A DNA stretch of 64,000 nucleotides from Molossus alvarezi (lineage: Eukaryota > Chordata > Mammalia > Chiroptera > Molossidae). Positions 10,500 through 21,589 of the stretch are shown one piece after another. The notes under the pieces were generated by a model that did not search any database, was not told the origin of the DNA, and worked only from the letters and a program-made list of their open reading frames with translations. The position numbers were made by a program, and so were the translations under genes. Every line of letters begins with the position of its first letter. Positions within the stretch are counted from its first letter, which is position 1. The stretch is from NCBI GenBank assembly GCA_037176705.1, contig CM073887.1, positions 89,352,348-89,416,347 on the forward strand, read 5' to 3'.

Positions 10500-10890
10500 T
10501 TCCCCAGTGTGACTTCTGCTACATAATGTTAGAAACCACTCAGTTGTCCAGCAATAAGGAATTGCTTAAGTTATTTTGATACCCTTCTATGATAAAATAC
10601 TGCCAACTATTAAAAAAGTATATTTCATGACACGGAAGAATTATATACCACTACATAAAACAACACTGGTTGCAAAAGAAGATATACACAGTGTCCTAAC
10701 ATTTTTTAAAAGAAAGTATAGATATATAGATACGCACATGCATGCACGCATACATGCATGCACACACACACTAAAATTATTGGAAAAAATTGAAAGAAAA
10801 TATTTCCATATAAGTTATCTCTGGATGGTTGGGACTACAGGAGATTTTTGTGTTTTCCAATAATAAACATATGTCACTTCTGTCACCAGA
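10500..10890 (+). mobile_element. Old LINE-1/HAL1 3' UTR, sense
   Basis: Forward-strand wording of the old L1 3' UTR: CCAGCAATAAGGAATTGC, then ATATAAGTTATCTCTGGATG and GGAGATTTTTGTGTTTTCCA, ending in an A-rich stretch. Contains an alternating purine-pyrimidine tract at about 10733-10772. Confidence 0.6.
10733..10772. repeat. Alternating purine-pyrimidine tract
   Basis: CA/TG/GC steps (GCACATGCATGCACGCATAC and onward to CACACACAC). Such tracts are prone to Z-form DNA; this is inference from sequence only. Confidence 0.7.
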
Positions 10891-10914
10891 AAAATAATAC
10901 ATACATACATACAC

Positions 10915-11131
10915 TTTTTTAAAATATGTTGTTATTGATTGATTCTTTAGAGAGAGAGGAAGGGAGTGCTAGAAACATCTATGTGAGAGACATACATTGA
11001 TCAGCTGCCTCCTGTCCACCCCCTGCTGGGGCTCGAGCTCAAAGCCCTGGCATGTGCTTTGTCTGGGAATCAAACTGGGACCTCTCAGTCCGTGGGACGA
11101 CGCTCAATCCACTGAGCAACGCCAGCCAGGC
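10915..11131 (-). mobile_element. Ves SINE, antisense
   Basis: Body ends CACTGAGCAACGCCAGCCAGGC. The left flank is a (CATA)n run and the right flank CATACATCCAC looks like its duplication. The (TC)n part is short. Confidence 0.85.
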
Positions 11132-12149
11132 CATACATCCACTAATATCTATGTTGCAACCCTAACTGGACTACCTGGTATTTTGCCATCTGCAGGCACT
11201 CCTGGGTCTTTACATGCTCCCAGGATGCACGTAGGTCCCTGAGGCCTGATGCAAAGCCAACTGGGGTTGGGGGTGGGGGTGGGGGAAGCAGGGCCCTCAA
11301 GACTTCCTTGTCACCCCTCAATAGACTCCAAAGTTTGGTGAGTATGTATTTATATTTTTACAGTAAAATAGGGAAAATATATATAAAATTCTCTGGAATC
11401 ATTTTTATTGCCTTTTCTTCTCAACAACCCTATTGGGCAGGACCAAATCAGGATCTCTCATTTTCAGTAGGTCTGGATCATTAAATAGGAGTGGAGTAGA
11501 TGCTGCGAGAGGCTCTCCTAGTTTCTCGTTTATTCTTTCTTTGATTTCTGTTTTATTCTACTGACCATGAAATTTCGACATGTTGGATACAATAGTGGTT
11601 ATACATCACCTGGCTTGGAAATGTGTGTATTTAAATTGGACACCTTATTTCCAGGATTACGAAATCTCTTTGTTTGGAAGGGAGGAAAAAAAAGTTCACT
11701 GCAAGGCCTAATGCAATTAGGCAGAAACAATCGCTATGCCTTTTGCACAGTAGAAATTCCCAGGCTGTTACTTCTGAGAGCTTGTTCCTGGAACCCCCTG
11801 GAGTCCTTTGTGGGAATGGGGTTGGCAGGTCCCTGTTAAGTGAGTCCAGGAGTGGTCTTACAGCCTGGTGCAGCTTCCTCCTTTGACCAAGGGTGCTGGG
11901 CTCTGCCCAGGATGAGCCAGCCATGTCCTGAGCCTGAAGAAACCTGATGTTGCAGTCCAGTAACATCGGCCAGGTTGCAGCAAGACCTTTGACTGGCTTA
12001 CTCCTTCCCTCCTGTGGTCCTTCACCTCCTCTACACCCACACTGTGGTTGAAGCGCTCACATTACTTGCCTGGATAACACAGTGACCTCCAACTGTCCTG
12101 CCTCCTCTTCCCCTTACCTCTAGTGTGTTTTTTCACAGAAGCCAGTGTA
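11132..12149. other. Unique sequence with a G-quadruplex candidate
   Basis: No repeat family or exon recognised apart from the G-run block at 11263-11285. Open frames of up to 111 codons on both strands overlap one another and lack coding features. Confidence 0.45.
11263..11285 (+). other. Predicted G-quadruplex motif
   Basis: Four G-runs (GGGG, GGGGG, GGGGG, GGGGG) are separated by loops of TT, T and T. Short loops and long runs favour a stable parallel quadruplex. Nothing nearby shows a promoter role. Confidence 0.75.
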
Positions 12150-12505
12150 TATGGGTCTCCTATTGTTGCTGTAACAAATCAAGGCTTTTCCAACTTCTGG
12201 AGGCTTCCTGCATTCCTTGGCTTACGGCTGCTTCCTCATCTTTTAAACCAACCAGCCTCTCACATGGCATCGCTCTGACACTCCTCTTCTGTAATCACAT
12301 CTCCCTTTGCCTCCCTCGTATAAAGACCCTTGTGATGACCTTGGCCCAACTGGACCCTCCAGCATAATCCACCCATTTCAAGACCCTTGACTTAATCATG
12401 TCTGCCAAGTCCCTTTGTAAAGGAACTTTACTAAGTTCACAGCTGCAGGGATTCAGACATCAACATCTTTGGTGGGGCCGCTATTCAGCCAACCTCACAG
12501 TGTAA
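12150..12505. repeat. Ancient interspersed repeat, family unassigned
   Basis: Wording such as CTATTGTTGCTGTAACAAAT, TTCCTTGGCTTACGGCTGC and AAAGACCCTTGTGATGAC is typical of a widespread mammalian repeat whose name I cannot recall safely. Appears internally deleted. Confidence 0.5.
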
Positions 12506-12639
12506 TCTATTAAAAAAATGCACATCTAGCCACATTAATTCTCTGCCAGGCCCCTTGTGTGGTGCTTCAGTTCTCAGGACCTCTCGTGGCTGGGAGTGCC
12601 ATGCCAGAGCTGCCCAGCCCTGTCCACCTGCCCCCAGCT

Positions 12640-12985
12640 TCATCTCTTCCCATCCCACCTCTGGCTTGCTGTTCACGATCCAGCCTTTGCACATGGTGTG
12701 CTGTTTGCCAAGGATGCTTCTCCCCACACTTAATCCCAGGCATTCCTGAAGCTTCAGACAAGGTCAGGCCTCCCTGGGATGCTCTCCTAGGGATCTGTGC
12801 CATTCTGCTATCACTCTTACCACAGGTTAACAGCTTTTCATTTAGTGAGGTGATCATGTGATTCATATGTGCTCCTGTGTGATAAGTACTCCACGCGAGC
12901 AGGGACCATGTCTGTTTTTTGCCCATCACTGCATCTCAGCATAGTGTTTGGCTGTGGGAACAAATGGATAATTGAATGAATGTCA
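12640..12985 (-). repeat. L2 LINE 3' end
   Basis: Antisense L2 phrases: AGCCTTTGCACATGGTGTGC, then GCAGGGACCATGTCTGT and AATGGATAATTGAATGAATG. Highly diverged, as expected for L2. Confidence 0.7.
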
Positions 12986-12989
12986 GCAG

Positions 12990-13165
12990 TTTCATCTTCA
13001 GTCTCTGTCCCCTTTATCATGCTTCGCCGTCCACATCTGTGACCTCGTCTACTGTCACCTCCCTCCATCCCATGGGAGCAGGGATTTGTGTTTGGGTTCA
13101 CACCTTGATTCCCAGGTCCTAGAGTGTGTCTGGTCCATGACAGCCACTCGGCAAATATTTAGGGA
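12990..13165 (-). repeat. Second L2-like 3' fragment
   Basis: GGGAGCAGGGATTTGTG, then CGGCAAATATTTAGGGAAT, repeats the L2 3'-end order directly after the previous copy. Either a second insertion or a partial duplication. Confidence 0.45.
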
Positions 13166-13309
13166 ATAACTAATCTGCGTGATGCTCAGAATCTCTCACG
13201 GTTTTCATATCTGAACCCTCTTTGAAATCGGGTATTATCAAGTTCTTCATTTTAATTATCCAACCTAATGCAATAATCAGGCAAAGTGGCAGACATCTTC
13301 TCATCTAAA

Positions 13310-13415
13310 ATACTCAGCTGTTTTTGTGAGGATTCAGTGAGTTAATAAATGCAAACCATTTACAGCAATGTCTGGCACATGGTGATGAGCCCTGTGTAAG
13401 AGTTTGCCATTGTTG
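13310..13415 (+). repeat. MIR SINE 3' half
   Basis: TTGTGAGGATTCAGTGAGTT and CAATGTCTGGCACATGGTGA follow the MIR core and 3' end in order. Confidence 0.7.
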
Positions 13416-13627
13416 TTAAGAACTACTCGAGCCCTTGATAGTTTAGAATGTTTACTGTGTCTGTAGCAGCTCTGTGCTGGGATCCCAAACACAGAAACGA
13501 GTGACTTCTCCTGGTTCTTAAACCAGGATGGGACTCAGGTCTTGCAACTGCTTGAGGAAGCCCCAGGCAGGGGCTTCAAGTGGGAGCTTTGAGCCATAAC
13601 TTGTGCTTTTTCTTGTTTTGCCTGCAG

Positions 13628-13743
13628 AGGGCAGCACGCCCTGGACTTCTCTGCGCTGAAGGCAGACCTGGGGCTGGTCAGCAGGAAAACAAGAAAATGG
13701 ACTCCCTTCTCCTGGAGACATGAATGCCAGCCACTAGCCAAGG
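13628..13743 (+). other. Candidate cryptic or uncharacterised exon
   Basis: 116 nt lie between a strong acceptor-like site (pyrimidine-rich tract then CCTGCAG ending 13627) and a strong donor-like site (AGG then GTGAGT at 13744). The second frame is open across the whole segment, giving a 38-residue peptide beginning GQHALDFSALKADLG. The first frame contains an ATG near its end. No homology is recognised and no partner exon is visible, so this may simply be a pseudo-exon. Confidence 0.25.
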
Positions 13744-13749
13744 GTGAGT

Positions 13750-15129
13750 TTAGAGCTTGACCAGAGTTTTCCTCTTATTTTGTCCACTGTGTTTGGTGTG
13801 TTTTTTTAAATGTAGGGTACATTAAATGTTGGTGTAAATCACACATGTTGGATTTTGAGGTAGTTTGTTGATTTTCAGTTTGTTTACAAAAACAACAATA
13901 GCGGTGGAACTAATGCTAGAAATTTGCAGAGGGGATGAGGGGCTGGAGGTCATCCTCCATACTGTGAGTGTGGTGTCCCTTCCGGTCTGCACCTTGGGCC
14001 CCTCCCCTTCATCATTCAGGGAGGCGGTACCCTCCCAGAACAGTTCCCTTCAGTTCAAGGAATGTGTGGTCAGCGGGGAGTGTGAGGTGTTCTTTGCAGG
14101 GACCTTGTGGTCCTTCTTATAGCTGTTTGAAATGTAAAGGGACAGTTTTTTTGTGTGTGTAAATGTGGAATTGCATTAAAAAGATTAACAATCAACTATG
14201 AAGTTAAAAGAAAAATAAATTATATCTAATTCTTCATATCACTTAACTTTGCTCAGCTTTGTCTTTTACAATCTTGTTTTTAAAAAGCATAAGAAAGAAA
14301 TATTTGCTGGTTCTGAGGTCTCATTTGAAATAATGTGGAATTAGTTTGAGTGGAGGATTGTGCAAGGACTTTTTTCCAGATGTATCTAGCAGGTGGGCGG
14401 GGGAAGTGGAGGCGTGGAGGGGGAACAAGGCAGGAGGAGAGTCTGGGTCATGTGGGACACCCATCTGCTGTTGGTTCGGCTTCCCCATGTCCCACCCTGG
14501 TGGCCACAGGGCACGGGCAGTTCTGGTGGGCTGTTGCTTGCCATCTGGGTTCTGTGCCTCCCAGCTCAGCTGCACTCTGCGTCTGACTCACAAAGCTGTG
14601 GTGTGGGGCTTTGGTTTTTAGTAAAAGCAGGTGTGGAAGGACAGATCGGTCCCTGAGGGACTCTAAAAACATTTCCGGGCTGTTTGTTGTGTTTTTTTTT
14701 CTTAAACACAAGTTAACAGTTTTCAGTTTAACTGTGCGTTGCTTCCTGAAATCTTTACATGAGGCTAGTCCTTGTGATTTATTTTATGCCTCGTTTTTTT
14801 GGGCATTGCTCTTCTTGTCAAGTCTGGGTCAGAGACTGAGATGCCTTTTTCCCACACAGATCAAGCATGTAGAAATAGGAGTGATTTGAATGTGTCTCCA
14901 ATTTAATTTATTTCTGTATCTTTCATTTCCTTCTCTTGGGGAACGGAGGGGATATTTGGGGCATATTAACTTCAAGTGAGTCAGTCAGCAGGAATTCTTG
15001 TGTATTATTTAGTGCCTGGTGGGTGGAAACATCCGCATAAAAGAGACAGTTGCCCTCAAGGGTCGCATGTTCTGGTGGGAGAGGCAGAATATGGTTTCTA
15101 GGTGGACACTGGAAATATCAGAGGAAACA
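13750..15129. other. Unique sequence, no gene recognised
   Basis: No repeat family recognised. The four overlapping frames at 14321-14711 on both strands are typical of GC-richer noncoding DNA. Confidence 0.4.
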
Positions 15130-15235
15130 CGATGTCAAGTATATGATTGTTTAACCACTATGCTGTACACCTGAAACTAATACAAAATAATATTGAATGT
15201 AAACTATAATTTAAAAATAATTTAAAAAGAAAACT
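15130..15235 (+). mobile_element. LINE-1 3' terminus, sense
   Basis: TTTAACCACTATGCTGTACACC and the following CTGAAACTAATAC are the end of a laurasiatherian-type L1 3' UTR, followed by an A-rich tail. The same terminus recurs at 24229-24289 and 25384-25444. Confidence 0.7.
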
Positions 15236-16139
15236 AAATTTAGAAAAAACTCAGTTTCTTCCTATTAACACGCAGTATGTGCAGCACGGATGCCGGTTGT
15301 GGTGCCCAGAAAGCCCGTGTGGGAGCTGTCAGGCTGCTCCGAGGTTTTCGTACACGCAGGTGGGAGAAAAGAAGTTGCCCATGGTCCAGGCGCACCCATG
15401 GGAGGGGGCAGGAGCATGGGGAGGAGTCCAGATGGATCACACAGAGTAGGTTGGGTTGACCCGATTTTGGTGGTGGTAGAATTTGACTATCAAGCCAAAA
15501 AATTTGACTTAAATATCATCACAAATGGAAGTAAAGACTGTTGAACAGGCCAAGCTTCCTGTTTAAAGTAGGGACTTATATCTCCAGTTCACACCTGACA
15601 AAAGCAGTGCTTTTATATTATCTTTTCAAATAATTCTCCAAGGTCACACGGCTGGTGGAGGTTGGATCTGCCAGACCCCTGAGTCCACACACGCTCGGCC
15701 TGTGTTATCTGCAGAGCACAGGTTGGTGTTGGGATCACCAAGGTTTCGCCCAGCTCTGCCCTTGTGTGACCCTGAGAGTCTGTACATGACTGCTTGTGTG
15801 TCGGCGTCACTCCCTGGGCTGAACTGGTCACGGGGAGAAGGGAGACTTTGGGTAAGTCACGGTCTAGCCTGTCTGAGTCCTGAGAAAGCAGGGCAGGAAC
15901 CCAGCCAGGCCTCCGTGTCTGCACAGCAGCAGTCCAGACAAGCCCCAGAGCTGTAGAGGCTATCAGGAGCTCAGGTCTGCCTCCAAAGTGGAAGCCGCAG
16001 GGCTGATTGCAGTCCGGGCAGGGTGACAGGCAGCTGCAGCCCCGCACAAGCTGGCTCTTGTTGCTGCCCTGATCTCCAGGCGCAGGCAGGGGGATGTGAG
16101 CGCTTGGTTTGTGCTGAAGTTTTCCAGTCATTCCTTTGT
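15236..16139. other. Mostly unique; weak MIR relic at 15645-15720
   Basis: CCAAGGTCACACGGCTGGTG at 15640 looks like the antisense MIR core. Otherwise nothing is recognised; the long antisense frame 15613-16143 lacks coding features. Confidence 0.35.
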
Positions 16140-16625
16140 TCATTCCTTCCTAGAGGATTCAGCAAAAAGTTAAGCACCTAAAATGTACCAGGCACCACTC
16201 TGGGCTACAGGCTTGCAGCGAAAACAAAGCCCAAGCCCCTGCCTTCAGGGAGCTTGCGGTCCCATCTGGGAGGCAGACAATGCTTAGCACAGTGTCAGGG
16301 AGCAGTGGGTGCTCTGAGGAAGAGTGAAGCAGGGAGAGGGCACAGAGTGACAGGGGCGTCCAGGACGACTTCTCTAAGGGGCTGTTTGAGCAGAACCCTG
16401 GTGAAGCCGGGGAGCAAGCCATGTGAATGTCTGTGTTCCAGGCAGAGGGAACAGCGGGTTCACGGCCCTGAGATGGGATTGTGTGGGGAGCAACCAGGAG
16501 ACCAGTGGGAAGCCGCCCAGGAGGAGAGTGGGAGGAGCAGAGGCCACAGGGGGAGGAGAGGCTGGCTACCCAGCCTTGCAGGCCACCGTAGGAAGATAGG
16601 ATTGTGTTCTTGCCCAACTCTAAGG
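16140..16625 (+). repeat. Ancient mammalian repeat ('gccaggcactgtgctagg' type)
   Basis: Phrases in order: TGTACCAGGCACCACTCTGG, GGGAGCTTGCGGTC, TTTGAGCAGAACCCTGGTGA, TTCCAGGCAGAGGGAACAGC, then a GGAGGAGAG-rich stretch. The same family appears at 21130-21530, 21590-22050, 35545-36150 and 37975-38078. I do not recall its formal name. Confidence 0.55.
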
Positions 16626-17305
16626 TGTGTTTGAGGCGTGTCCCTGGCTGCTTGGCCTCTCTTCTGCAGCCCTCCCACAGGGCCTTTTGATCTAGCCAAC
16701 ATCCTTCTAAACACACAGCCTCTTTTCGGGTGATATAGTTGCCTTGAGTTCTGTCGGCTGCGACCATGAGCCCTCTTCCATGCAGAGCTTTGCGGGGTGG
16801 GGAGGAGGACCAACTGCATTAAGAACTGAATGTTGACCAGCTTGATAGTGAAATACAATTTGTGTTTAAGGTTAGAAAAATATACTTGGATATTATCCTA
16901 AAATGCTTAAATGTTGGTGGGAGGGGCTCCACCTTGACACAATGGGCCTTTTATCATCACTACCCTACCCCCCAGGAGCCAGGACGCCCAGTTTTCTCCC
17001 TCCTCCCCTGCCAGCTGAAGGCCTGCGCTGACCTTTCTGGTCTCACCTGTAGAGTGGGGCTAGCCGGGCACTCCCGCCCAACGGGAGGGGGCAAGAAAAG
17101 ATACGACTTACTGTGGGTCTTTCTCATCTTGAAGGTCTCTGATTCTGTGGAAGATTCTACAGAATGCTCTTAAGGGAATTAGGAATATTCCCTAAATCAT
17201 GTCCAGGGGTTTGTGGTTTACATTTATATTATGCAACTCCCCCACCCCCTTTTTTTTGCTTTCAAAACACCTTTACATCTGTCCTTGATCTCTATAAAGT
17301 AACTT
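16626..17305. other. Unique sequence, no gene recognised
   Basis: Nothing beyond short C-rich tracts near 16970-17020. Open frames of about 100-130 codons overlap on opposite strands without coding signs. Confidence 0.4.
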
Positions 17306-17309
17306 TGTA

Positions 17310-17542
17310 TGTCACAGTGGTTAAAAGCCTGGGAAAACCAAAGCCGGTCCACCTTCACTCGCTGTGTGGCGGGGCATGTTCCCCGACTTCCCTGCTCCTC
17401 CAGGTTCCTTGTCTGAAAATGGGAATGAATGAAATCAGTACTTACCTCAAAGGCCACTCCGAGGGTAAATGTGCTGATGTATCCAGCCCAGGGCCTGGCC
17501 CAGAGTAAAACCTCAGTGAATGTTGACCACAATGATGATTAC
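17310..17542 (+). repeat. MIR SINE, near full length
   Basis: TTCCTTGTCTGAAAATGGG, CAGTACTTACCTC, GGGCCTGGCCCAGAGTAAA and CAGTGAATGTTGACC follow the MIR order from core to 3' end. Confidence 0.75.
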
Positions 17543-17547
17543 ATGTA

Positions 17548-17640
17548 ATTATTCCCCTTTGACAGGAAGAGAAACCGAGACCAGGGAGGTTAAGTGACTT
17601 GCTTAAGGTCATGTGCAGATTTAGAAGAAAAGCCAGAAAT
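17548..17640 (-). repeat. MIR SINE core, antisense
   Basis: CCCTTTGACAGGAAGAGAAACC and GGTTAAGTGACTTGCTTAAG are the complement of the MIR core. Adjacent to the forward MIR, so the two form an inverted pair. Confidence 0.6.
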
Positions 17641-18361
17641 AGAAGACTCAGCTCAAGGGGTTCTAGGCCAGTGTTGTCTCCCTGGAATTTATTTTGGTCT
17701 CCAGAAAAAAATGTTAATATACACAGACAGTTCTAGCTGAGTTGAACCCTTTGACAGCTGGTTTTGGCTTTTGTAAGGGGTTGGTGGACAGGGTTTCCTC
17801 AGCACATAGGACCCTTCATCCAAGGCATGAAGAGCTCCCTAGGGAGGGGCATCTGTGGGAACAGAGGACAGTGAGCCTCCTTCTTCGGTTTTGAGAGGCA
17901 GAGAGGTTGGGGGTGGTATGTTTCCAGTAGTCCTCACCTTTGCTGGGTGCTGGTCAGATCCTACAGACCCCTGTCCTTCCCTCTCACCCCTACCAGGGGG
18001 CATCGCAAAGACCATACCTGGAGTGGGGAGGAGGCTGGGACAGGCTTGCAGGAGACAGGCGGACACCCTAGAACTCGATCCCTGCGAAGAGCTGGGCCCT
18101 CACCCCTGTGGCAGGACTCTGCGGGCTCAGACCTGGAACTGGGGTGTGGGCAGCACCTCCCTAAGGCCCTTTGGGAAAAGAGACCTAACTTCTGCCCTAT
18201 CGGGCAGGGACAGCAGATACCTTTTCCAGATTCCTTGGTCACCCTGTCACCTGAGGATTGTTCCCACTTAGATACACAGTGGTGCCCCTGCTCCTGGCAA
18301 ATTAGACTTAAGGACTACCCAGTAGGTTTTCCCAGGAAATGGAATTTTGCTGCAGGTAGGA
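17641..18361. other. Unique sequence, no gene recognised
   Basis: GC-richer, with several overlapping frames on both strands at 17839-18372; no splice-bounded coding segment stands out. Confidence 0.4.
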
Positions 18362-18618
18362 TGGCTCAGTGAAGTCCACAGTCAGACCTGGGTATGAATC
18401 CCAGCTCTGCCTCTTTGTGTGTAGGTACATGAGTGGGGGTGTGCTTGAGAAATTATTCAGCTTCTTCAACTCTCAGTTTTTACATCTGTAAAATGGGAAC
18501 AAAAATACCTACCTCACAGACTTGCAGCCTGAATTAAATAAAATAACCTGTGTGAACTGCTTAGCACGTGCCTGGCCCATGATAGCTATTTTTATCTTCC
18601 TTGTCATTATTACTGAGC
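18362..18618 (+). repeat. MIR SINE, near full length
   Basis: GACCTGGGTATGAATCCCAG (tRNA-related B-box region), TACATCTGTAAAATGGGAAC, ATACCTACCTCACAGAC and CGTGCCTGGCCCATGATAGC in order. Confidence 0.85.
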
Positions 18619-19882
18619 AGATCAGTGGGTTCCATAGTGTGTGGGTGGAAACAGCCTTCAGTTCGTCGGCCCTGTCGCAGGAGCCTGCACTGACAGAGCC
18701 GAAGAGCTCGGCCGCTTTGCTTTGTTGTTGTGTGTAGTCATTTCTGTAATTCGGGTGGATGATTAAGCTGCTGTGTGTGTTGCCATTTATTTCCCGGCTT
18801 CTTTTCTGTTCTAAGTGCTCTTGAAGGAAAACAAATTGCTCTATAGCTAAAATTTAGGAGGGTTTACTATACTAAAAGTTTTGTATATATTATCTCCTGT
18901 AATCCACATCACAACCGAAGGAAGAGACACAGAGTTAAACGGTCCCGAGGCTGCAAGGCTTTCATGCAGCCGACTTGGCCTTCACAGGTCCAAGTCCAGA
19001 GCCCGTGCTCAGCCCCTGTGCCGCCTCCCTCCACAGGGCAGTGGTTGACCTGGTGGCCTTGAGAGATCAGGTAGTCTGCTCTGTCCCCCAGGTCCTTTTC
19101 TGGAGTGAGCTGTGTCAGAGGGGAAATCTGTCTTACATTAGAAGCCTACCTGAGAGCACTTTGGGTCTTCCTTTGTAGCCATTTCAGGATCTGCAGAGAC
19201 AGGGGCTTCTTCCCTGATCTTCTTGCAGCGTCCCCTTGAGGCCAGCTGTCCATCCTCTAGAGTAGTTAGGGACCCAGTTTGAGAGTGTGCCGAGTCCTCG
19301 GATGGACACAAGGACAGTAAAGGTGACGTCCCACCGGAGTGCAGGTGGTGGGCCTTCTGCCACTCTGACTGCTGTGGCAGTCAGTGCGAGTATAGTCAGA
19401 CATCGTCCCTGCCTGCTGTCCTGCCAAGTTGCCTGTCCACAGCTGGCTCCTTCCTCACAGGTCTGCTTCCACCTGGCGCTGGGAGTAGAGAAAGTGTCCT
19501 GTGGGCCAACTGAGTCGCTGGAGGGGCCGAGCGGCCATGCGAGGCCTGGCCTTAAGTCTCTGGGGTGACTGGGGTGAGAGGTGGGGGTTATCTAGTGTCC
19601 TCGAAGCCAGAAAACGAACACATCCCTTGGGATTACTTTCATTCGACAGGCATTTATTGTGCGCCTACTGTGCCTTGAGAGACCATGTGACAGAGACCTC
19701 ACATGTGAGGTGGTACAGGGCTGCCGGTGGCCACCAGGGAGCTCCGCGGCTCTCACAGGATCCCAGGCTGGTGGAAGGGCCAGGTTGGCTGTGTTGCTGT
19801 TTATCTGAGCAGCTTCCATGACAACCAGGAAATAAATACCTGAACCTGAGGTTAAGCAAAGCCTGGAGCAAGATTAGGTGTC
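18619..19882. other. Mostly unique; possible MIR scrap at 18880-18970
   Basis: The short stretch at 18893-18960 has a faint antisense MIR order. The rest shows no recognised repeat or exon. Confidence 0.35.
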
Positions 19883-20072
19883 CGGCCTGGCCGTGTGGCT
19901 CAGTAGATTGAGCGTGTCCCATGGACTGAGGGGTCCGGTTTGATTCCCGGTCAGGGCACATGCCCGGGTTTCGGGCTCGATCCCCAGGGGCGCGTGCAGG
20001 AGGCAGCTGATCGATGTTTCTCTCTCCCATCCTCTCCCTCTCAAAAATCAATAAAAATATATTTAAAAAAAA
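19883..20072 (+). mobile_element. Ves SINE (AATAAA-tail type)
   Basis: Duplication AGATTAGGTGTC (19871-19882) and AGATTATGTGTC (20073-20084). Head GGCCGTGTGGCTCAGTAGATT, B-box GGTTTGATTCCCGGTCAGGG, tail TCAAAAATCAATAAAAATAT. Confidence 0.95.
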
Positions 20073-20087
20073 AGATTATGTGTCTGG

Positions 20088-20196
20088 ATAGGGTGGGACC
20101 TGTACTGTGATTTGGAGACACTTAAGTTACCAAATCTTCTGGGTGGCCTATTCAACATACTTAATTAGTCATTAATTAATTTAGGTCCCACCCTAT
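20088..20196. repeat. 14-bp inverted repeat around an 81-nt spacer
   Basis: ATAGGGTGGGACCT at 20088-20101 is the exact reverse complement of AGGTCCCACCCTAT at 20183-20196, and pairing extends with one bulge. The spacer is AT-rich. Could be a tiny MITE remnant or a chance hairpin. Confidence 0.8.
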
Positions 20197-20199
20197 TCC

Positions 20200-21129
20200 A
20201 GAAAGGATTCAAAGTGGCTCCAGCAGCAGGTGTTTTAGAGGGAAGAAGGTGTTGTAAGCTTGTTCTGAGTAAAACGTCAGAGTTTAGACCCTACTTGTGT
20301 CCTTTACCAGCTGCCCGCTCACAGCGAGCTCCCGGGGCGGCTGCCTAGGAGCACAGCTTTTGCTGCCAAAGCTGGTTTGCAGCGTTTAGGTGATCACCTC
20401 CTGGTCCTTATGCAACAAGTGGCACTGACACCTTCCTGCCTTGAGACAAATCATGTGACTTAAGAGAAGCAAATTTGACCTCAATTACCAGGTGCAAATA
20501 TCAGTCACTGAGAGTAACCAGGAGGCCAGCGTCAGGTTGTTTCAGCCTCTGGCATTAAATATTAAGAGTACACTGTTCAGGGTGTGATAAAGGCTGTCTC
20601 TCATAGTTTATGATTTCCAGTAAATCTGAGGGCTTTAAGGAAGAGCCAGGGACAGGTGAGAGACTCCAGGTCTGGCCCTGCACTGGGCTGGCAAAGCAGT
20701 TTCTGCAGGAGCAGGAGGGGCAGGAGCCAGGCCACAGCTTCTCAAGGCCAGTCCTGTTCTATCCCAGAGCCAGGAGCCCCTCTGCCCTGCAGTGCTGACC
20801 ACTGCCTGCTTCCTGATGGGTGCCAGGCCAGCTAGGAGCCCTGGGCATGTTCCTCTATGAGTCTGGACCATGAGCAGCTGGAGCTGCTGTCACAGAAAAC
20901 TGGAGAAGCACTTCCACACCTGGGGCTGCAGACCCATGGGCTGAGAGTCCCCTGCACCTGGCCACAAGGAAGCTGTAGGCAGGCAGCATAGCCCACCTTG
21001 TCCCAGGGAGGGAACTGAGGTCTCCTGTCACCCTCCAGAGCCACCAGGGAAGACCTTCTGAGTTGCTGTAAGCACCAAATCCAACAGCAAAGATAGAAGA
21101 CATACAGCAAGTTGAATCAGAATGTAGCA
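20200..21129. other. Unique sequence, no gene recognised
   Basis: No family recognised. The antisense frames at 20635-21157 overlap in three phases and lack coding signs. Confidence 0.4.
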
Positions 21130-21530
21130 ACAGTAGCGTGCATTCACCAACAAACATTTAATGAACACTTTGCTATGTGGCATACACTAAACTACCTGTC
21201 TGGCATATAACCGGGAACAGACAGGTCCCTGCTCAATGGAGCTGACAGATAGAAAATAATTAAACAAACACATAAATCACATGTTAATGCCAGAAATAAG
21301 TACTGTATAGCAAATTAAAGTACACTGATATGTATGTAAGTAAGTGACCGAGTGACTACTTTGGATTGGGTGGTCAGGGACAGCCTCTAAGGACGTGGCA
21401 TGTAAGAGGATATTTGAAAAAGAAGATGGAGGAAAGAGCGGGTGAATAGTCATTAGGTTACCTGTCCTGCTGGTGGGGCAGGAGAGCCAGGGTGACAGGA
21501 GGTAAGGAAGAATGTTCTAGAACCTATAGC
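21130..21530 (+). repeat. Ancient mammalian repeat, same type as 16140
   Basis: Order of phrases: TTTAATGAACACTTTGCTATG, AATGGAGCTGACAGATAGA, then GGTGGTCAGGGACAGCCTCT. Strongly diverged. Confidence 0.5.
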
Positions 21531-21589
21531 TTGGTTAACTATAGATGATTTTGACTTGTGACACTTGTTTTCTTATTTTCTGGATTATG

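Noticed and set aside
15613..16143. 176-codon antisense open frame
   Set aside because: No recognisable domain, splice context or codon character; it partly covers a MIR-like relic.
16159..16767. 202-codon antisense open frame
   Set aside because: It runs antisense through an ancient repeat (16140-16625), has no motif and overlaps frames in other phases. GC-rich repeat DNA explains it.
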